This document shows positions 28,173-38,237 of a stretch of 64,000 nt of DNA, piece after piece. Position 1 is the stretch's first letter; each line of letters begins with the position of its first letter. Source of the DNA: Flavobacterium sp. Root935 (GTDB taxonomy: Bacteria; Bacteroidota; Bacteroidia; Flavobacteriales; Flavobacteriaceae). The notes beneath the pieces were generated by a model. The model ran no database searches, was not told the DNA's origin, and saw nothing but the letters and a program-made list of their open reading frames with translations. The stretch covers positions 760,017 through 824,016 of the forward strand of contig NZ_LMJL01000008.1 in NCBI RefSeq assembly GCF_001429295.1, written 5' to 3'. A program made the translations under genes and the position numbers.

Positions 28173-28940
28173 TTACTTTGCAATTACTATAATCAGCGCT
28201 GCCAGAGAAGCAACTATTCCGATTAATTGTAATGGATCTTTGATTACCCCACCGCTATTTGCTTTTAGTTTATTTGGCGTTACAACAATAACATCGTTTT
28301 GTCTGATTCTGAAATTTGGATTCGACATCCAAGAAGCGGTTGTCAAGTCAATATGATATACCAAACGTTTTCCTTCTGATTCTCTAATTAGTTGTATATC
28401 TGTACGAATTGCCGAATAAGTCAAGTCTTTTGCCAGTCCGATTGCGTCAAGTAAGCTTATAGATTCTTCGCTAAAAGCTATAACACCTGGAGAATTTACT
28501 TCTCCCAAAATGGTAAATTTATTATTGAGGACTCTTACCTGAACGGTTGGATTTACCAAATAATTCTCACTGATCAGACGTTCTTTTATTTTGACTTCGA
28601 CATTGGCTGGAGTTAATCCGCCAACCTTAACTTCATTTAAAATCGGCATCATAATCGTTCCTTGCGGATTAACCAAATATCCTGATAACCTCATCATTTC
28701 TACAGAAGTCTGCGAATTATTGGTTCCGTTATTAATATTAAAGGGTGCAGCAACTAAAGGATTTAGATCACCAACATCAATTTTTAAAATATCATTTGGC
28801 TGAATTTTAGGAGATGTATAATTAATCGTCGTGTTTGCATATTTATCTAAATCTTGCAAATACAACATTTGTTTCTTGGTCGTACAAGACTGAAGCATCA
28901 TTAAAAGCAATAAAATTATTGAAAAGGAAATCTTTTTCAT
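28173..28940 (-). CDS. wza: Wza-type polysaccharide export lipoprotein
   Basis: About 255 residues from the MKKISFS start; an alternative start lies 9 bases upstream. The lipobox LMMLQSC gives an outer-membrane lipoprotein. The Poly_export motif LKIDVGDLNPLVAAPF lies near residue 57, followed by a SLBB-like domain (FTILGEVNSPGVIAFSEES). The C-terminus is a hydrophobic helix (LQLIGIVASLAALIIVIAK), as in Wza where it crosses the outer membrane. It forms the export pore and works with Wzc, which follows 45 bases downstream. Confidence 0.93.
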   Translation of the reverse strand: MKKISFSIILLLLMMLQSCTTKKQMLYLQDLDKYANTTINYTSPKIQPNDILKIDVGDLNPLVAAPFNINNGTNNSQTSVEMMRLSGYLVNPQGTIMMPILNEVKVGGLTPANVEVKIKERLISENYLVNPTVQVRVLNNKFTILGEVNSPGVIAFSEESISLLDAIGLAKDLTYSAIRTDIQLIRESEGKRLVYHIDLTTASWMSNPNFRIRQNDVIVVTPNKLKANSGGVIKDPLQLIGIVASLAALIIVIAK

Positions 28941-29035
28941 GTTAATCATATTATATATTAGTATTCTTAATCTAAATTTCGTGAATCAAAATTCTGCTGA
29001 TGACTTACACTTCTTTTAAAACAAATGGATCAATG

Positions 29036-29782
29036 TTAATGAACGATGTACTGCCTTAAAGCGATTGTTTTCTTCAAAAAAACAGTTCCAATTGCTGCTA
29101 AACCATGAAATTTATAAATCTTATAATCTTCTTGTAAAACTTCAAAAGCGCGTTTAAAACTAGTGCTCATTCCTCCCATTCTCATCTTAACGATATAAGA
29201 ATCGATATAACTCATCTTAATTTTATATTTGTACAAATAGCGAAGTAAGAATTCTGTATCTGAAGCAATTTTAAAATCCAGATTGTACAAACCGTGTTTA
29301 TCGATTATACTTTTCTTTAGATAAACAGTAGGATGCAATGGCAGCCAGCCTTCTTTAACTTTTTTAATACTGAAAACACCTCCTATTCGGTCTCTAATTA
29401 ATCGTTCCTGCATATCATTCGAAACATAAACTCCATCGCCGTAAACGCCGTCGATGTTTGGTTCATATTCAAAACGAGCTGCAATTCTGGTTAGAGCCTT
29501 TTTATCATAAAATTCATCATCAGAATGCATCAATCCAATAACGTCTCCTGTTGCCAGTTTAAGTCCTTTATTTATGGCATCATACATTCCTTTATCTGGT
29601 TCAGAAATGAACTGAGTTATTTTATCACTATAAGAGGAAATAATTTCTTTGGTTCCGTCTGTAGAGTTCCCATCAACGATTATATATTCTACATCATGAT
29701 AATTTTGAGACAATACACTTTTAATCGCTTTTTCGATTGTATTTTTACGATTGTAACAAACTGTGATTATGGTAATTCTCAT
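29036..29782 (-). CDS. Glycosyltransferase family 2 (WcaA-like)
   Basis: 248 residues. The GT-A fold shows ITVCYNRKNTIEKAIKSVLS at the N-terminus, EYIIVDGNSTDGT near residue 32 and the metal-binding DXD-like LMHSDDE near residue 83. The acceptor region includes LPLHPTVYLKK near residue 145. It should add one sugar of the repeat unit on the cytoplasmic face. It is set apart from the gene upstream by a 201-base gap carrying a shared sequence motif. Confidence 0.9.
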   Translation of the reverse strand: MRITIITVCYNRKNTIEKAIKSVLSQNYHDVEYIIVDGNSTDGTKEIISSYSDKITQFISEPDKGMYDAINKGLKLATGDVIGLMHSDDEFYDKKALTRIAARFEYEPNIDGVYGDGVYVSNDMQERLIRDRIGGVFSIKKVKEGWLPLHPTVYLKKSIIDKHGLYNLDFKIASDTEFLLRYLYKYKIKMSYIDSYIVKMRMGGMSTSFKRAFEVLQEDYKIYKFHGLAAIGTVFLKKTIALRQYIVH

Positions 29783-29930
29783 AATAATTATATTTTAAGG
29801 TGAAAATCTTTCATAATTATAAGGTAAAGCTAAAACAAAAGAATACTACTAAAAAAAGTTCTCGACGAAGCACCGTAATCCTCGTTAAAACCCAAAAAAA
29901 TGAAGTTTAGGTCTTAGAAATGAGAGATAT

Positions 29931-29953
29931 ATGTCCTTAATCAGGAAATTTAG
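29931..29953. promoter_or_regulatory. Shared operator-like motif, copy 1
   Basis: On the minus strand the core reads TTTCCTGATTAAGGACAT. The same sequence with one change occurs at 48137-48158 upstream of the whole locus. The core is nearly palindromic. It lies 149 bases before the GT2 gene that heads the export part (GT2-wza-wzc-vanZ-wcaJ), so it may be a regulator site or part of an internal promoter. Confidence 0.55.
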
Positions 29954-29983
29954 GGAAGAAATTAGCAGCGATAATTTATGTTT

Positions 29984-30952
29984 TTAGTAAAAAACAGAAG
30001 AAGCTGTTTGTTGATTTAACAATAGCTTGTCAAAATAGTTAATTGTAGAAACCAAACCTTCTCTAAGCTGGATTTTAGGTTCCCAATTATTAAGTTTATT
30101 TTTTGCCAGAGAAATATCCGGCTGTCTTTGTTTTGGATCGTCTTGCGGAAGTTCGAGATGAATTATTTTTGATTTAGAATCTGTCAAGTCAATAATTGCC
30201 TGAGCCAGTTCCAGCATCGTAAACTCATTTGGGTTCCCTAAATTTACAGGTCCTAAAAATTCAGGAGCAGAACCCATCATTCTAATCATGCCTTCGACTA
30301 AATCATCAACATATTGAAAAGAGCGGGTTTGCAGTCCATCTCCAAAAATTGTAATGTCTTTTCCCTGTAATGCTTGTACAATAAAATTGGAAACCACTCT
30401 CCCATCTGCAGGATTCATATTGGGTCCGTAGGTATTAAAAATTCGAATAATTTTAATCGCTACTTTATTTTGATTGTGATAATCCATAAATAAGGTTTCG
30501 GCGCAGCGTTTTCCTTCGTCATAGCAGGAACGAATCCCAATTGGGTTGACATGTCCCCAATAATTTTCGGTTTGAGGATGCACAAGCGGATCTCCATATA
30601 CTTCACTTGTACTGGCCTGCAATACTTTAGCATTAATGCGTTTGGCTAATCCAAGTACATTAATTGCTCCCATTACAGACGTTTTTATGGTTTTAATGGG
30701 ATTGTATTGGTAATGTACAGGAGATGCAGGACAGGCAAGATTGTAAATTTCATCAACCTCAGCATAATACGGTTCTGTAATATCATGTCGCACCATTTCA
30801 AAATACGGATTATCCAACAGCTCAATAATGTTAGATTTTGCTCCAGTAAAATAATTGTCCAAGCAAATTACTTCGTTTCCTTCATTCAATAATCTTTTAC
30901 ATAAATGTGAACCTACAAATCCAGCTCCTCCAGTTATCAGTATTCTTTTCAT
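29984..30952 (-). CDS. UDP-glucuronate decarboxylase (UDP-xylose synthase)
   Basis: 322 residues, extended SDR fold. The nucleotide motif [15 protein letters not shown] is at the N-terminus. [16 protein letters not shown] near residue 72 is diagnostic of UDP-glucuronate decarboxylases, as is [16 protein letters not shown] near residue 175. The catalytic Tyr-x-x-x-Lys is YDEGK near residue 144. It oxidises and decarboxylates UDP-glucuronate to UDP-xylose. Ugd in the same locus supplies the substrate, implying xylose or a derivative in the polymer. Confidence 0.93.
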   Translation of the reverse strand: MKRILITGGAGFVGSHLCKRLLNEGNEVICLDNYFTGAKSNIIELLDNPYFEMVRHDITEPYYAEVDEIYNLACPASPVHYQYNPIKTIKTSVMGAINVLGLAKRINAKVLQASTSEVYGDPLVHPQTENYWGHVNPIGIRSCYDEGKRCAETLFMDYHNQNKVAIKIIRIFNTYGPNMNPADGRVVSNFIVQALQGKDITIFGDGLQTRSFQYVDDLVEGMIRMMGSAPEFLGPVNLGNPNEFTMLELAQAIIDLTDSKSKIIHLELPQDDPKQRQPDISLAKNKLNNWEPKIQLREGLVSTINYFDKLLLNQQTASSVFY

Positions 30953-30957
30953 ATATT

Positions 30958-31776
30958 CTATTTATTTTTGATTAAATCAATTTTTGTCTGAATTTGAAAA
31001 AAGTAATGTGACTTAAAACGTGCCAGATAAAACCCTTCTTTTCCGTCTAAAAAACCTAATTTTAAAAAGTAAGCACCAAAAAAATAAACAACAGGAAGTA
31101 ATCCTGTATTGAGGAGTCCGTATTTAATTTTTTGATTTAAGGATAAAAGAGTGTTCTTAGATTGTTTAAGCTGTAAATACCTTTGTGCTTCCCAAGTCGA
31201 GTAAGCATTGTGTTTGTCAATGTAATGTTCTAGATTTTTGAAATCTTTATGGATAACTTTGGCATCAATAATACCAACTTTGCCTTCTATAATAGGATGT
31301 TCATGCACTTCCATATCCAAATGGCTCCATAAATCTTCATCGATTTTTTCGTAGGCTCCTTTTGATTTTTTAAAAAGTGCCGATTTTTTAAATCCATAAC
31401 CATATCTCAGTTTTCTGCCCATAAAATAGTTTTCAAATTGAATGGTAAAACCATTATAAGCAGGATCTTGGGTTTTAGTTTCTACTTCGTTCACAAATTC
31501 TTCGGTTACAAATTCGTCAGCATCTAAAAACAAAATCCATTCGTTGAGAAGGTTTGCATTTTGAAGTGCCCAATTTCTTTTTTTTGGGAATTTACCATTC
31601 CATTGAAATTGCAATACTTCGGCTCCCATAGCTTTTGCTATATCTATAGTATCATCGGTGCTACCTGAATCTACTACAATTACTTGAGAAAATCGCTTTA
31701 ATTTGCCCAGACATGAGGGTAAATTTTGAGCTTCGTTCTTAACAGAAACGATTACGGAAATTGGAATTTTATTCAA
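30958..31776 (-). CDS. Glycosyltransferase family 2 (KdtX/WaaE-like)
   Basis: 272 residues. [21 protein letters not shown] opens the GT-A domain, [10 protein letters not shown] follows near residue 33, and [14 protein letters not shown] near residue 80 carries the metal-binding motif. The C-terminal half ([20 protein letters not shown]) resembles the LPS core heptosyl/glucosyltransferase WaaE family, so a beta-1,4-glucosyl transfer is possible but not shown. It overlaps the WcaF gene by 8 bases. Confidence 0.88.
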   Translation of the reverse strand: MNKIPISVIVSVKNEAQNLPSCLGKLKRFSQVIVVDSGSTDDTIDIAKAMGAEVLQFQWNGKFPKKRNWALQNANLLNEWILFLDADEFVTEEFVNEVETKTQDPAYNGFTIQFENYFMGRKLRYGYGFKKSALFKKSKGAYEKIDEDLWSHLDMEVHEHPIIEGKVGIIDAKVIHKDFKNLEHYIDKHNAYSTWEAQRYLQLKQSKNTLLSLNQKIKYGLLNTGLLPVVYFFGAYFLKLGFLDGKEGFYLARFKSHYFFQIQTKIDLIKNK

Positions 31777-32320
31777 AGCTTCTAGATTTTATTAATTTGG
31801 CAGGATTTCCTGCTACGATAGTATTTTTCTCGACATTTTTGGTTACTAAACTTCCTGCGCCTACAATTGCATTTTCGCCAACTGTTACGCCAGGCATTAT
31901 AAGTGCTCGTGCTCCTATAAAAACTCCTTTATGAATTGTTATTTTTTTGGTAATCAAATTCATTGACGGATTATCAAAAGCGTGGGTTCCAGTACACAAA
32001 TACACTTCCTGCCCTACTGTGGCGTGCTCAAATATTTCTACAATGCCAAGCGTGTAGGCGTTGGCGCGATCTCCCAGACAAGCATGATCGTGAAGAATTA
32101 GATTCCACGGAATTTGAATTCTCGCTCTTTGGTGCACAAATGGTTTTCCGTAAATTTTACAGCCAAATAATTTGAGCCAAAATAATCTCCAGGCATTAGC
32201 CGGTTTTGGAGTCCAGACACAAAATAATAACCAAACATATTCCCAAACTATCATTTTAATTCGCTGCGTTACCGACCATGGTGAATCGTAAGGCGAATTT
32301 TGTGAGTATTCTTGTTCCAT
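31769..32320 (-). CDS. wcaF: WcaF-like hexapeptide acetyltransferase
   Basis: 183 residues. Left-handed beta-helix hexapeptide repeats run from about residue 75 to 175, including IGARALIMPGVTVGENAIVG and VVAGNPAKLIKSR at the C-terminus. The N-terminal PWSVTQRIKMIVWEYVW fits colanic acid acetyltransferases. It likely O-acetylates a sugar in the repeat unit using acetyl-CoA. It overlaps the next GT2 gene. Confidence 0.88.
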   Translation of the reverse strand: MEQEYSQNSPYDSPWSVTQRIKMIVWEYVWLLFCVWTPKPANAWRLFWLKLFGCKIYGKPFVHQRARIQIPWNLILHDHACLGDRANAYTLGIVEIFEHATVGQEVYLCTGTHAFDNPSMNLITKKITIHKGVFIGARALIMPGVTVGENAIVGAGSLVTKNVEKNTIVAGNPAKLIKSRSFE

Positions 32321-32328
32321 TATTGTTA

Positions 32329-33441
32329 TTATTTGATTTTCATAGACTCAAATTCGTTTAAGAACTCAACGGCTAATTTTTCGTTAGAATGAGTCTCGTT
32401 TACCTTTAAGCCTGCTCTTGCTAAATCATTTAGCTGTGACGGGTTATTGATTAAATCTTTAAGGTATTGATTCAAAATTTCAACTCTTTTCTCCACACGA
32501 TGATCGAAACACAAACCGTTTTTATTATGAATTAAAAAATCTTTGAAACAATCTAAATTGGAAACTATTGTTGCACAGCCCCAGCTCATGGCTTCTAATG
32601 GGGAGACTCCAAATGTTTCGCCTTTTTCTGCTACTGAAGGATAGACAAATACGGAAGCTTTGGAGTACATTTCGTTTAATTTCTCCATATCAAAAATAGG
32701 TTCCAGAAATCTCACATTGCTGTCTTTTGCCAGCTGTTTTAGTTCTTCTAAATAAGCTTCTCCGCCTCCTCCGGTTTCTGTAGAATAAGGTCCTACAATA
32801 AGCAGCCTCCAGTCGTTAGTGTCTAAAGAGGCAAAAGATTTAATTAAAATATCTAAACCTTTTTCAGGATGAATTCGCCCTGTGTATAGTATTATTTTTT
32901 CCTTTTTTGAAAAATCAACAGCTTTTGTATTTCTAAAAGGCAGTGTATTAGGTATCATTACCACTTTATCAAAATACTCTTTTTTGATTTCGTCTTTTAT
33001 TGCTTTTGCAACTGGGGTTGAATTTGCGCGTAATCTGGAATTTTTGGTGTAAAATCTCATCTGCCCTTTAGGCATTCTAGATACATCAATCATACATTTT
33101 TTCTTTTGATTGGATGGTAAAAGAATGGGAAGCCAAAAAGTATTAGAAATAATAACGTCTGTATTATTGGCTATTTTTCGGACGGCTTTTAAAGTGTAAA
33201 AGAGATCTAAAATTTTAAGAACAATACCAGAAGAGGGAACTTTGTAACCTTTAACCCTAACGTGATTGATTCCGCCTTCACTTTCAACATTTAAAAATCC
33301 TTCGTACGATTTTGATATGTAATTTACCTCATGACCTTGATTAACAAATTCTTTTGCCAAACCGTACCACATTTTTTCTACAGCACCGCCCAATAATGGC
33401 GGAACGGGGAAAAAAGCGCCTTGAACTATTGTTATTTTCAT
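32329..33441 (-). CDS. Glycosyltransferase family 4
   Basis: 370 residues from the ATG at 33441 (MKITIVQGAFFPVPPLLGGA); a 9-codon extension would overlap the previous gene. GT-B fold: the N-terminal donor-binding glycine loop LLGGAVEKMWYGLAKE, IILYTGRIHPEKGLDILIKS near residue 185, and the ExF-E motif SVAEKGETFGVSPLEAMSWG near residue 275. A retaining transferase acting at the inner membrane. It starts 4 bases after the stop of the GT4 gene upstream. Confidence 0.9.
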   Translation of the reverse strand: MKITIVQGAFFPVPPLLGGAVEKMWYGLAKEFVNQGHEVNYISKSYEGFLNVESEGGINHVRVKGYKVPSSGIVLKILDLFYTLKAVRKIANNTDVIISNTFWLPILLPSNQKKKCMIDVSRMPKGQMRFYTKNSRLRANSTPVAKAIKDEIKKEYFDKVVMIPNTLPFRNTKAVDFSKKEKIILYTGRIHPEKGLDILIKSFASLDTNDWRLLIVGPYSTETGGGGEAYLEELKQLAKDSNVRFLEPIFDMEKLNEMYSKASVFVYPSVAEKGETFGVSPLEAMSWGCATIVSNLDCFKDFLIHNKNGLCFDHRVEKRVEILNQYLKDLINNPSQLNDLARAGLKVNETHSNEKLAVEFLNEFESMKIK

Positions 33442-33445
33442 TGCC

Positions 33446-34519
33446 TTACATAGTTTTATATAATTCAACCATTTTCTTTCCTACTGTTTTTATGTCGTAT
33501 TTATCTATTATTAATTCTCTGCCATGTTTTCCCATCATTTCTAACAGCATGTTTGAAGAATTAAAAACTTTAAGCAAAGTCTTTTCTAAATTTGTAACCG
33601 ATAAATCAATCCACCACCCGCATTTGTGTATTTCCAAATCTTCCCACGGCGTACCATGCGTTGTTATTACCGGAACGGCTACTGCCAGTGCTTCGGCGAC
33701 AACAATTCCGAAATTTTCGCTGTGAGTTGGAAGAACCATTACATCTGCAGATCGTAAAAAATCCCATTTGTCTTCTCCGTATTTTGCCCCTACAAAACGG
33801 ACATTTTTTAAATCCTCGACACTCTTAATTAAGTTTGTTACGTATTCTTCTTCACCAGTACCTGCAATTTCTAGCGTCCAGTCTTCTGTATTACTTGTTC
33901 TCCAAGCATCTATCAGTAATTCTACACCTTTTTTAGGATGAATTCTTGACATGAATATCATCTTTTTGGTTCCATATTTTTCCTTGATTTTTTTGACATC
34001 TCTTAAATAAATACCGTTTGGAATAATATGAATTGGATTTTTAAACCCTAATGCTTTAATATTTTCAGCTTCCATATCAGCGGTTGCGTGAAGGCAAACC
34101 GATTTATTTATGGCATGTTTTTGATATAAAAAAAGAGCTATTCTTTTTTTCAGCGGATTATGAGCCAGAATCCAAGGCTCCAGCATTCCATGAGGAGAAA
34201 CGATTACTTTGATTCCCAATTTTTGAGCTGTTTTTTGAAAGATCCAGTTTTGAGGGCTCCAAATTCCGTTGATGTGTACAATATCTGGTTTTTCATTTTC
34301 AAGAAAAATGCGGTACTCATTTGCCAAAGAAAACCAGCGTAATAAACTGTTATTGAAAAATTTAATTGAAACTCCCTCGATAGAAATAGGATCTTTGGAC
34401 ATTCCTGTAGCGATGCTAAACGAAGTATCGTTTTTTAATGCTTTGCTTAACAAACGCATATATTCTGTAGTGCCGCCGCCGCTTTTATCGATACTGGCTA
34501 TATAGTGAATTACTTTCAT
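33446..34519 (-). CDS. Glycosyltransferase family 4
   Basis: 357 residues, GT-B fold. IASIDKSGGGTTEYMRLLSK at the N-terminus, VSPHGMLEPW near residue 111, MIFMSRIHPKKGVELLIDAW near residue 183, and PTHSENFGIVVAEALAVAVP near residue 265 are typical of the family. Its start overlaps the preceding GT4 gene by four bases (ATGA), so translation is coupled. Donor and linkage unknown. Confidence 0.9.
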   Translation of the reverse strand: MKVIHYIASIDKSGGGTTEYMRLLSKALKNDTSFSIATGMSKDPISIEGVSIKFFNNSLLRWFSLANEYRIFLENEKPDIVHINGIWSPQNWIFQKTAQKLGIKVIVSPHGMLEPWILAHNPLKKRIALFLYQKHAINKSVCLHATADMEAENIKALGFKNPIHIIPNGIYLRDVKKIKEKYGTKKMIFMSRIHPKKGVELLIDAWRTSNTEDWTLEIAGTGEEEYVTNLIKSVEDLKNVRFVGAKYGEDKWDFLRSADVMVLPTHSENFGIVVAEALAVAVPVITTHGTPWEDLEIHKCGWWIDLSVTNLEKTLLKVFNSSNMLLEMMGKHGRELIIDKYDIKTVGKKMVELYKTM

Positions 34520-35682
34520 ACAATTTGATTAATTTCTTTATAAACAACTTCAATAGCATTTAAAGAATGTTCGGTGGTAAATTTTTGAGATTGTTTTAAT
34601 GATTTCTCCATCAATTCCTTCATTTGAAGTGTATCCAGAGTAATCAGTCTTTCTAAAATTTTTGCCGAATCTTCTTTCCATTTTTTTAAATGCAATTCAT
34701 CATTAGGTCTTTTGTCAATATAAAAAGCTGCTGGTCCGCCCACTTCGTTCATAGGAGATCTGTTAGTGGTTATGACTGGACAACCCGAAGCCATTGCTTC
34801 GATTATAGGCCATCCAAAACCTTCGTCTAGAGAAGGAAACAAAAGACAAACAGCCCCAGAATATGCATTGTTAATATATTCATCAGATAAATTACTAACA
34901 AAATGAATATCTTCTTTATAAGGTGATTTTTGATGTAAATCAGACAATTCCTCTGAAGGTTCTGAGCCTATTAAAAGCAGCGGAATCTTTTTTTTACTTA
35001 TTCCGCGCCAGAAATCATATATTTCTATTACGCCTTTTCTGTTTTTATAATATTGATTTCCACCAATATGCATAATATATCCATTTGTCAATTCTATATT
35101 TAATTTAGCTTTCAATAAATTGCGGGATTCAATTGGAGATAACGGATGAAATGCACGATTTAATCCATTGTAACATACTGCAGAGTTCACAATTTTGCCT
35201 TGATGTAACTCGTGCAGATCTTCTTGTGTTTTTTTTGAAATTGAAATAAAATTTTTCCCTTTTGAAAAGCCATTTCGAATGTAATTTTGATATTTCTTAC
35301 CTGAAAATGATGTTGGATTTTCAGGAATATTCCCTAAAGCCGATTTCAAGGCTAAAAAATCATGACAGTGCACTACATGTTTTTTATTTTTTACCAAAGG
35401 AACCCAAGGTCCTAAAGCCTGATCTGTAAATACAAAAAGAGTATCTTTTGAAGCTCCCAGCAGTTTAAACCTTACTTCTAGCGGAAAAATAATGTATTGG
35501 TCTACATACCCTAACCACTTTTTTAAAGACTTAGAACTTGGAAGTTTGTAAAATCGAGCTTTCGGACTCCAAATTTCTACTTCATGGTCTCTTTCTGTCA
35601 TTCCGTTGAACAGCATATTAGCATAACGGGGCATGCTTTGGTGATCTAAAAAAGAAGGATGTGCAAAAAGAACAATTTTCAT
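34516..35682 (-). CDS. Glycosyltransferase family 4
   Basis: 388 residues, GT-B fold. MHIGGNQYYKNRKGVIEIY near residue 207 and LLFPSLDEGFGWPIIEAMAS near residue 285 are the C-terminal nucleotide-sugar motifs. The N-terminal domain (VEIWSPKARFYKLPS, VVHCHDFLALKSAL) is divergent. It begins immediately after the polymerase gene and overlaps the next transferase by four bases. Confidence 0.88.
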   Translation of the reverse strand: MKIVLFAHPSFLDHQSMPRYANMLFNGMTERDHEVEIWSPKARFYKLPSSKSLKKWLGYVDQYIIFPLEVRFKLLGASKDTLFVFTDQALGPWVPLVKNKKHVVHCHDFLALKSALGNIPENPTSFSGKKYQNYIRNGFSKGKNFISISKKTQEDLHELHQGKIVNSAVCYNGLNRAFHPLSPIESRNLLKAKLNIELTNGYIMHIGGNQYYKNRKGVIEIYDFWRGISKKKIPLLLIGSEPSEELSDLHQKSPYKEDIHFVSNLSDEYINNAYSGAVCLLFPSLDEGFGWPIIEAMASGCPVITTNRSPMNEVGGPAAFYIDKRPNDELHLKKWKEDSAKILERLITLDTLQMKELMEKSLKQSQKFTTEHSLNAIEVVYKEINQIV

Positions 35683-36981
35683 TTATTCGGTTTTCGGTTT
35701 GATATTTATACTTGCTACTAATAAACCAGTAGCAACTACCGCGCAGCCCAGCATACTTGGCTGTGCCCATTGGCCTTGAGTAATCATAAATAAAGCCGTT
35801 CCGCAAAATGTTACCGGCAGTAATTTGTATGCACTTGGTAATTTAATTGATTTTAAAAACAGACTGATTGCTAAAACCAATCTTAAAACAATAAGGCCGC
35901 CGCCCAGAATCAGTCCTTGTTCTCCTCCGACTCGATTCAATTCTCCTTCAGAAACTAAGAAATCTCTTTTCCCTACTAACATTTGTGCACCAGCATTGGT
36001 TCCCATTCCGAGATTGCCCACAAATAAAGGTGCTTTTAATAATGAAACTATGGGCTCGGTAAATCCTGATATCGCTCTGGTAAAAAATGAATCTTTCATA
36101 CCGCCGCCCTGAGTATTTGCGGTTTCGACACGGCTCATAAAAACTTCTGTTCCTAAACTAAAAATTGTTGTCGTTTTTTGTAAAACTGTAAATAAAACAA
36201 AGATTACTACAACAGTAAATGCCAGTCTAATTATCGATTTAACACTTGTAGAGGAACCTAAAAAAGTAAATAAGCCTACTAAGATTACGCCTCCAACCGA
36301 AGTTCTGCTTACTGTAAGAGGCAAAGCAATCAGCAAGGCGATGGTGCTGGAAATAAGCAGAATCTTAGAACAAGCTTCTTTAGACATCCAAAAATAAAAG
36401 ACAAAAACAGAAACTAAAATGTAGTAAGCCGATAATCCCGTTGTAAAAGAAAATGTTCCTGATGGACGAAAATATCCCATCGAACCAGAAAAACCTGCAC
36501 TTCCTTCTCCTCCAACTCCAATATTAATAAATGCAGTCTGCGGACTTATAAATTGAAAATAAACGATTAAGGTTACCAGAATATTTATTGCCAGCATCAC
36601 ACGTCCAAATTTCAATATGTCTTCTTTTTTAAAAACTTCTCCAATTATAAAAATCAAAGGAAAATGAAGCAGCATAATCCTTGCTCCATAAAGTCCTACG
36701 AAAAGATTTTCATGTCCAAAAGTCAATGTTACCGCCAATCCTAAAAGCGTAAAAATGCTGCTTAAAACCACATAACCGTTTACAAATTTTACATGCAGAT
36801 AAAAAGCCCGCAGAATAATGTAAACCGCAATTGGATCACGCACTACTAATAAAGGCGTCGCCAAACTTGGTAAAATCCATTTGCGCAAAGCACCTTCAAA
36901 AATCCATAGTAAAAAATAAAGCCATATCGCTATTTTTATGGATTTGTAATTTGGTGCCGCTATTTCGTTTGTTATATCCAT
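35683..36981 (-). CDS. Wzy-like O-antigen/exopolysaccharide polymerase
   Basis: 432 residues with about eleven membrane helices and one larger outside loop (about residues 285-350: SLGTEVFMSRVETANTQGG, then AGAQMLVGKRDFLVSEGELN). This is the layout of Wzy/WaaL proteins. Sequence identity among them is low, so the call rests on topology and on location among transferases and a Wzx gene. It should join repeat units at the periplasmic face. The start overlaps the preceding GT4 gene by 10 bases. Confidence 0.78.
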   Translation of the reverse strand: MDITNEIAAPNYKSIKIAIWLYFLLWIFEGALRKWILPSLATPLLVVRDPIAVYIILRAFYLHVKFVNGYVVLSSIFTLLGLAVTLTFGHENLFVGLYGARIMLLHFPLIFIIGEVFKKEDILKFGRVMLAINILVTLIVYFQFISPQTAFINIGVGGEGSAGFSGSMGYFRPSGTFSFTTGLSAYYILVSVFVFYFWMSKEACSKILLISSTIALLIALPLTVSRTSVGGVILVGLFTFLGSSTSVKSIIRLAFTVVVIFVLFTVLQKTTTIFSLGTEVFMSRVETANTQGGGMKDSFFTRAISGFTEPIVSLLKAPLFVGNLGMGTNAGAQMLVGKRDFLVSEGELNRVGGEQGLILGGGLIVLRLVLAISLFLKSIKLPSAYKLLPVTFCGTALFMITQGQWAQPSMLGCAVVATGLLVASINIKPKTE

Positions 36982-38237
36982 TTATCCCAATTTTTTATAA
37001 AACTCAAAGAAGAAAGTGCATCTGCCATTTCTTTTCCATATACCGACCAAGGTCTGGTCTTCGCTTTATTTTGTGCTGCAAGCCCAAATTTTTCTACCAA
37101 TTCAGGTTTCTCAAGTATTTTTGTAATTACTTCTTTCAATGCTTTTGACGAACCTGCTGGTACAATCCAGCCGTCTTCGCCGTCTTTTATTAAATCTGGG
37201 CCTGCTGTACGATCGGTTGTAATTACTGGGATTCCCTGCGACATTGCTTCTGTAATTACTAATCCAAAACCTTCAAAAAGAGAAGGAAATACAAATACAT
37301 CGTGTTCTCTCATACAGGCCAGCACTTGATCATGAGATAAGGACGGAATCCATTTGTGTTTTTCTAATGCACGGTTTAGTGAAGCACAATTGGGTACGGC
37401 TTTTTGTCCTACAATTGTCAACTCTACTTTGTCCTGCAGTCCTTCAACAGCTTCAAACAAATAAGAAAGTCCTTTTCGCTGTGATAAGCCGCCTATAAAC
37501 AAAACTTTAAGCTTTCTATTAACAAGCGGCGGATATTTCTTTTCTGCTGTAACTTCTGGAAATCCATACGGAATCACTTTTATTTCTGCTAAGTCTCCAG
37601 AATATTCTTCAAGTGTTTTTTTGGTAAAACTGCTGGCTACAAAAATGATATCTGCCAAAGCCAGTTCTTGATCTTTTTTATTTAACTTTTTTGGAGAATC
37701 ATTAAAACCAGTAAGTGTACTTGACCAGTCAGGATTGATAATAAATTCTTTTTGCATTAATGATCGAGAACTTTTCCAATAGCCAATAGGCAAGTCGTAA
37801 ATACAATAAAGTCCTAATTGTTTTGCTTCTATAAAAGTTGACAGCGCACCATCTTCATAGGCATAAACGCCAGATAATCCTTGTTTTTTGGCTTTCGCTA
37901 AAGTATTGGCTACCCAATTATCGTGTTTTTGATATATTCTGTCAATACAGAAAAAACCCTTTTCGTGTGTGATTAAAAAGTCTAATTTGAATTTTGAAGT
38001 CAGCAGACGTCCAAACTCAAAAAAAGATTTTGAACGTGTATAAGGCTGCCAGGCTGTATCTAAACTTCTTCTTTTTAAATCTTTTAACTTCGGATTATTG
38101 CCTAACTTATATAATAATTGACCCGGAAATATTGCAATTGAGGTAAATAATTTAAAAAGCTGCTGCTCTTTTAATAACCCATTGATCAAATTTTTTGAAT
38201 TTGCATTTAAGGTCGGATGTGAGACCAGCACTTTCAT
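36972..38237 (-). CDS. Glycosyltransferase family 4
   Basis: 421 residues, GT-B fold. KVLFIGGLSQRKGLSYLFEA near residue 245, VFVFPSLFEGFGLVITEAMS near residue 315 and PVITTDRTAGPDLIKDGEDG near residue 337 are conserved C-terminal motifs. The N-terminus lacks the usual glycine loop (VLVSHPTLNANSKNLINGLL), so it is a distant member. It overlaps its upstream neighbour by four bases. Confidence 0.88.
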   Translation of the reverse strand: MKVLVSHPTLNANSKNLINGLLKEQQLFKLFTSIAIFPGQLLYKLGNNPKLKDLKRRSLDTAWQPYTRSKSFFEFGRLLTSKFKLDFLITHEKGFFCIDRIYQKHDNWVANTLAKAKKQGLSGVYAYEDGALSTFIEAKQLGLYCIYDLPIGYWKSSRSLMQKEFIINPDWSSTLTGFNDSPKKLNKKDQELALADIIFVASSFTKKTLEEYSGDLAEIKVIPYGFPEVTAEKKYPPLVNRKLKVLFIGGLSQRKGLSYLFEAVEGLQDKVELTIVGQKAVPNCASLNRALEKHKWIPSLSHDQVLACMREHDVFVFPSLFEGFGLVITEAMSQGIPVITTDRTAGPDLIKDGEDGWIVPAGSSKALKEVITKILEKPELVEKFGLAAQNKAKTRPWSVYGKEMADALSSLSFIKNWDKWI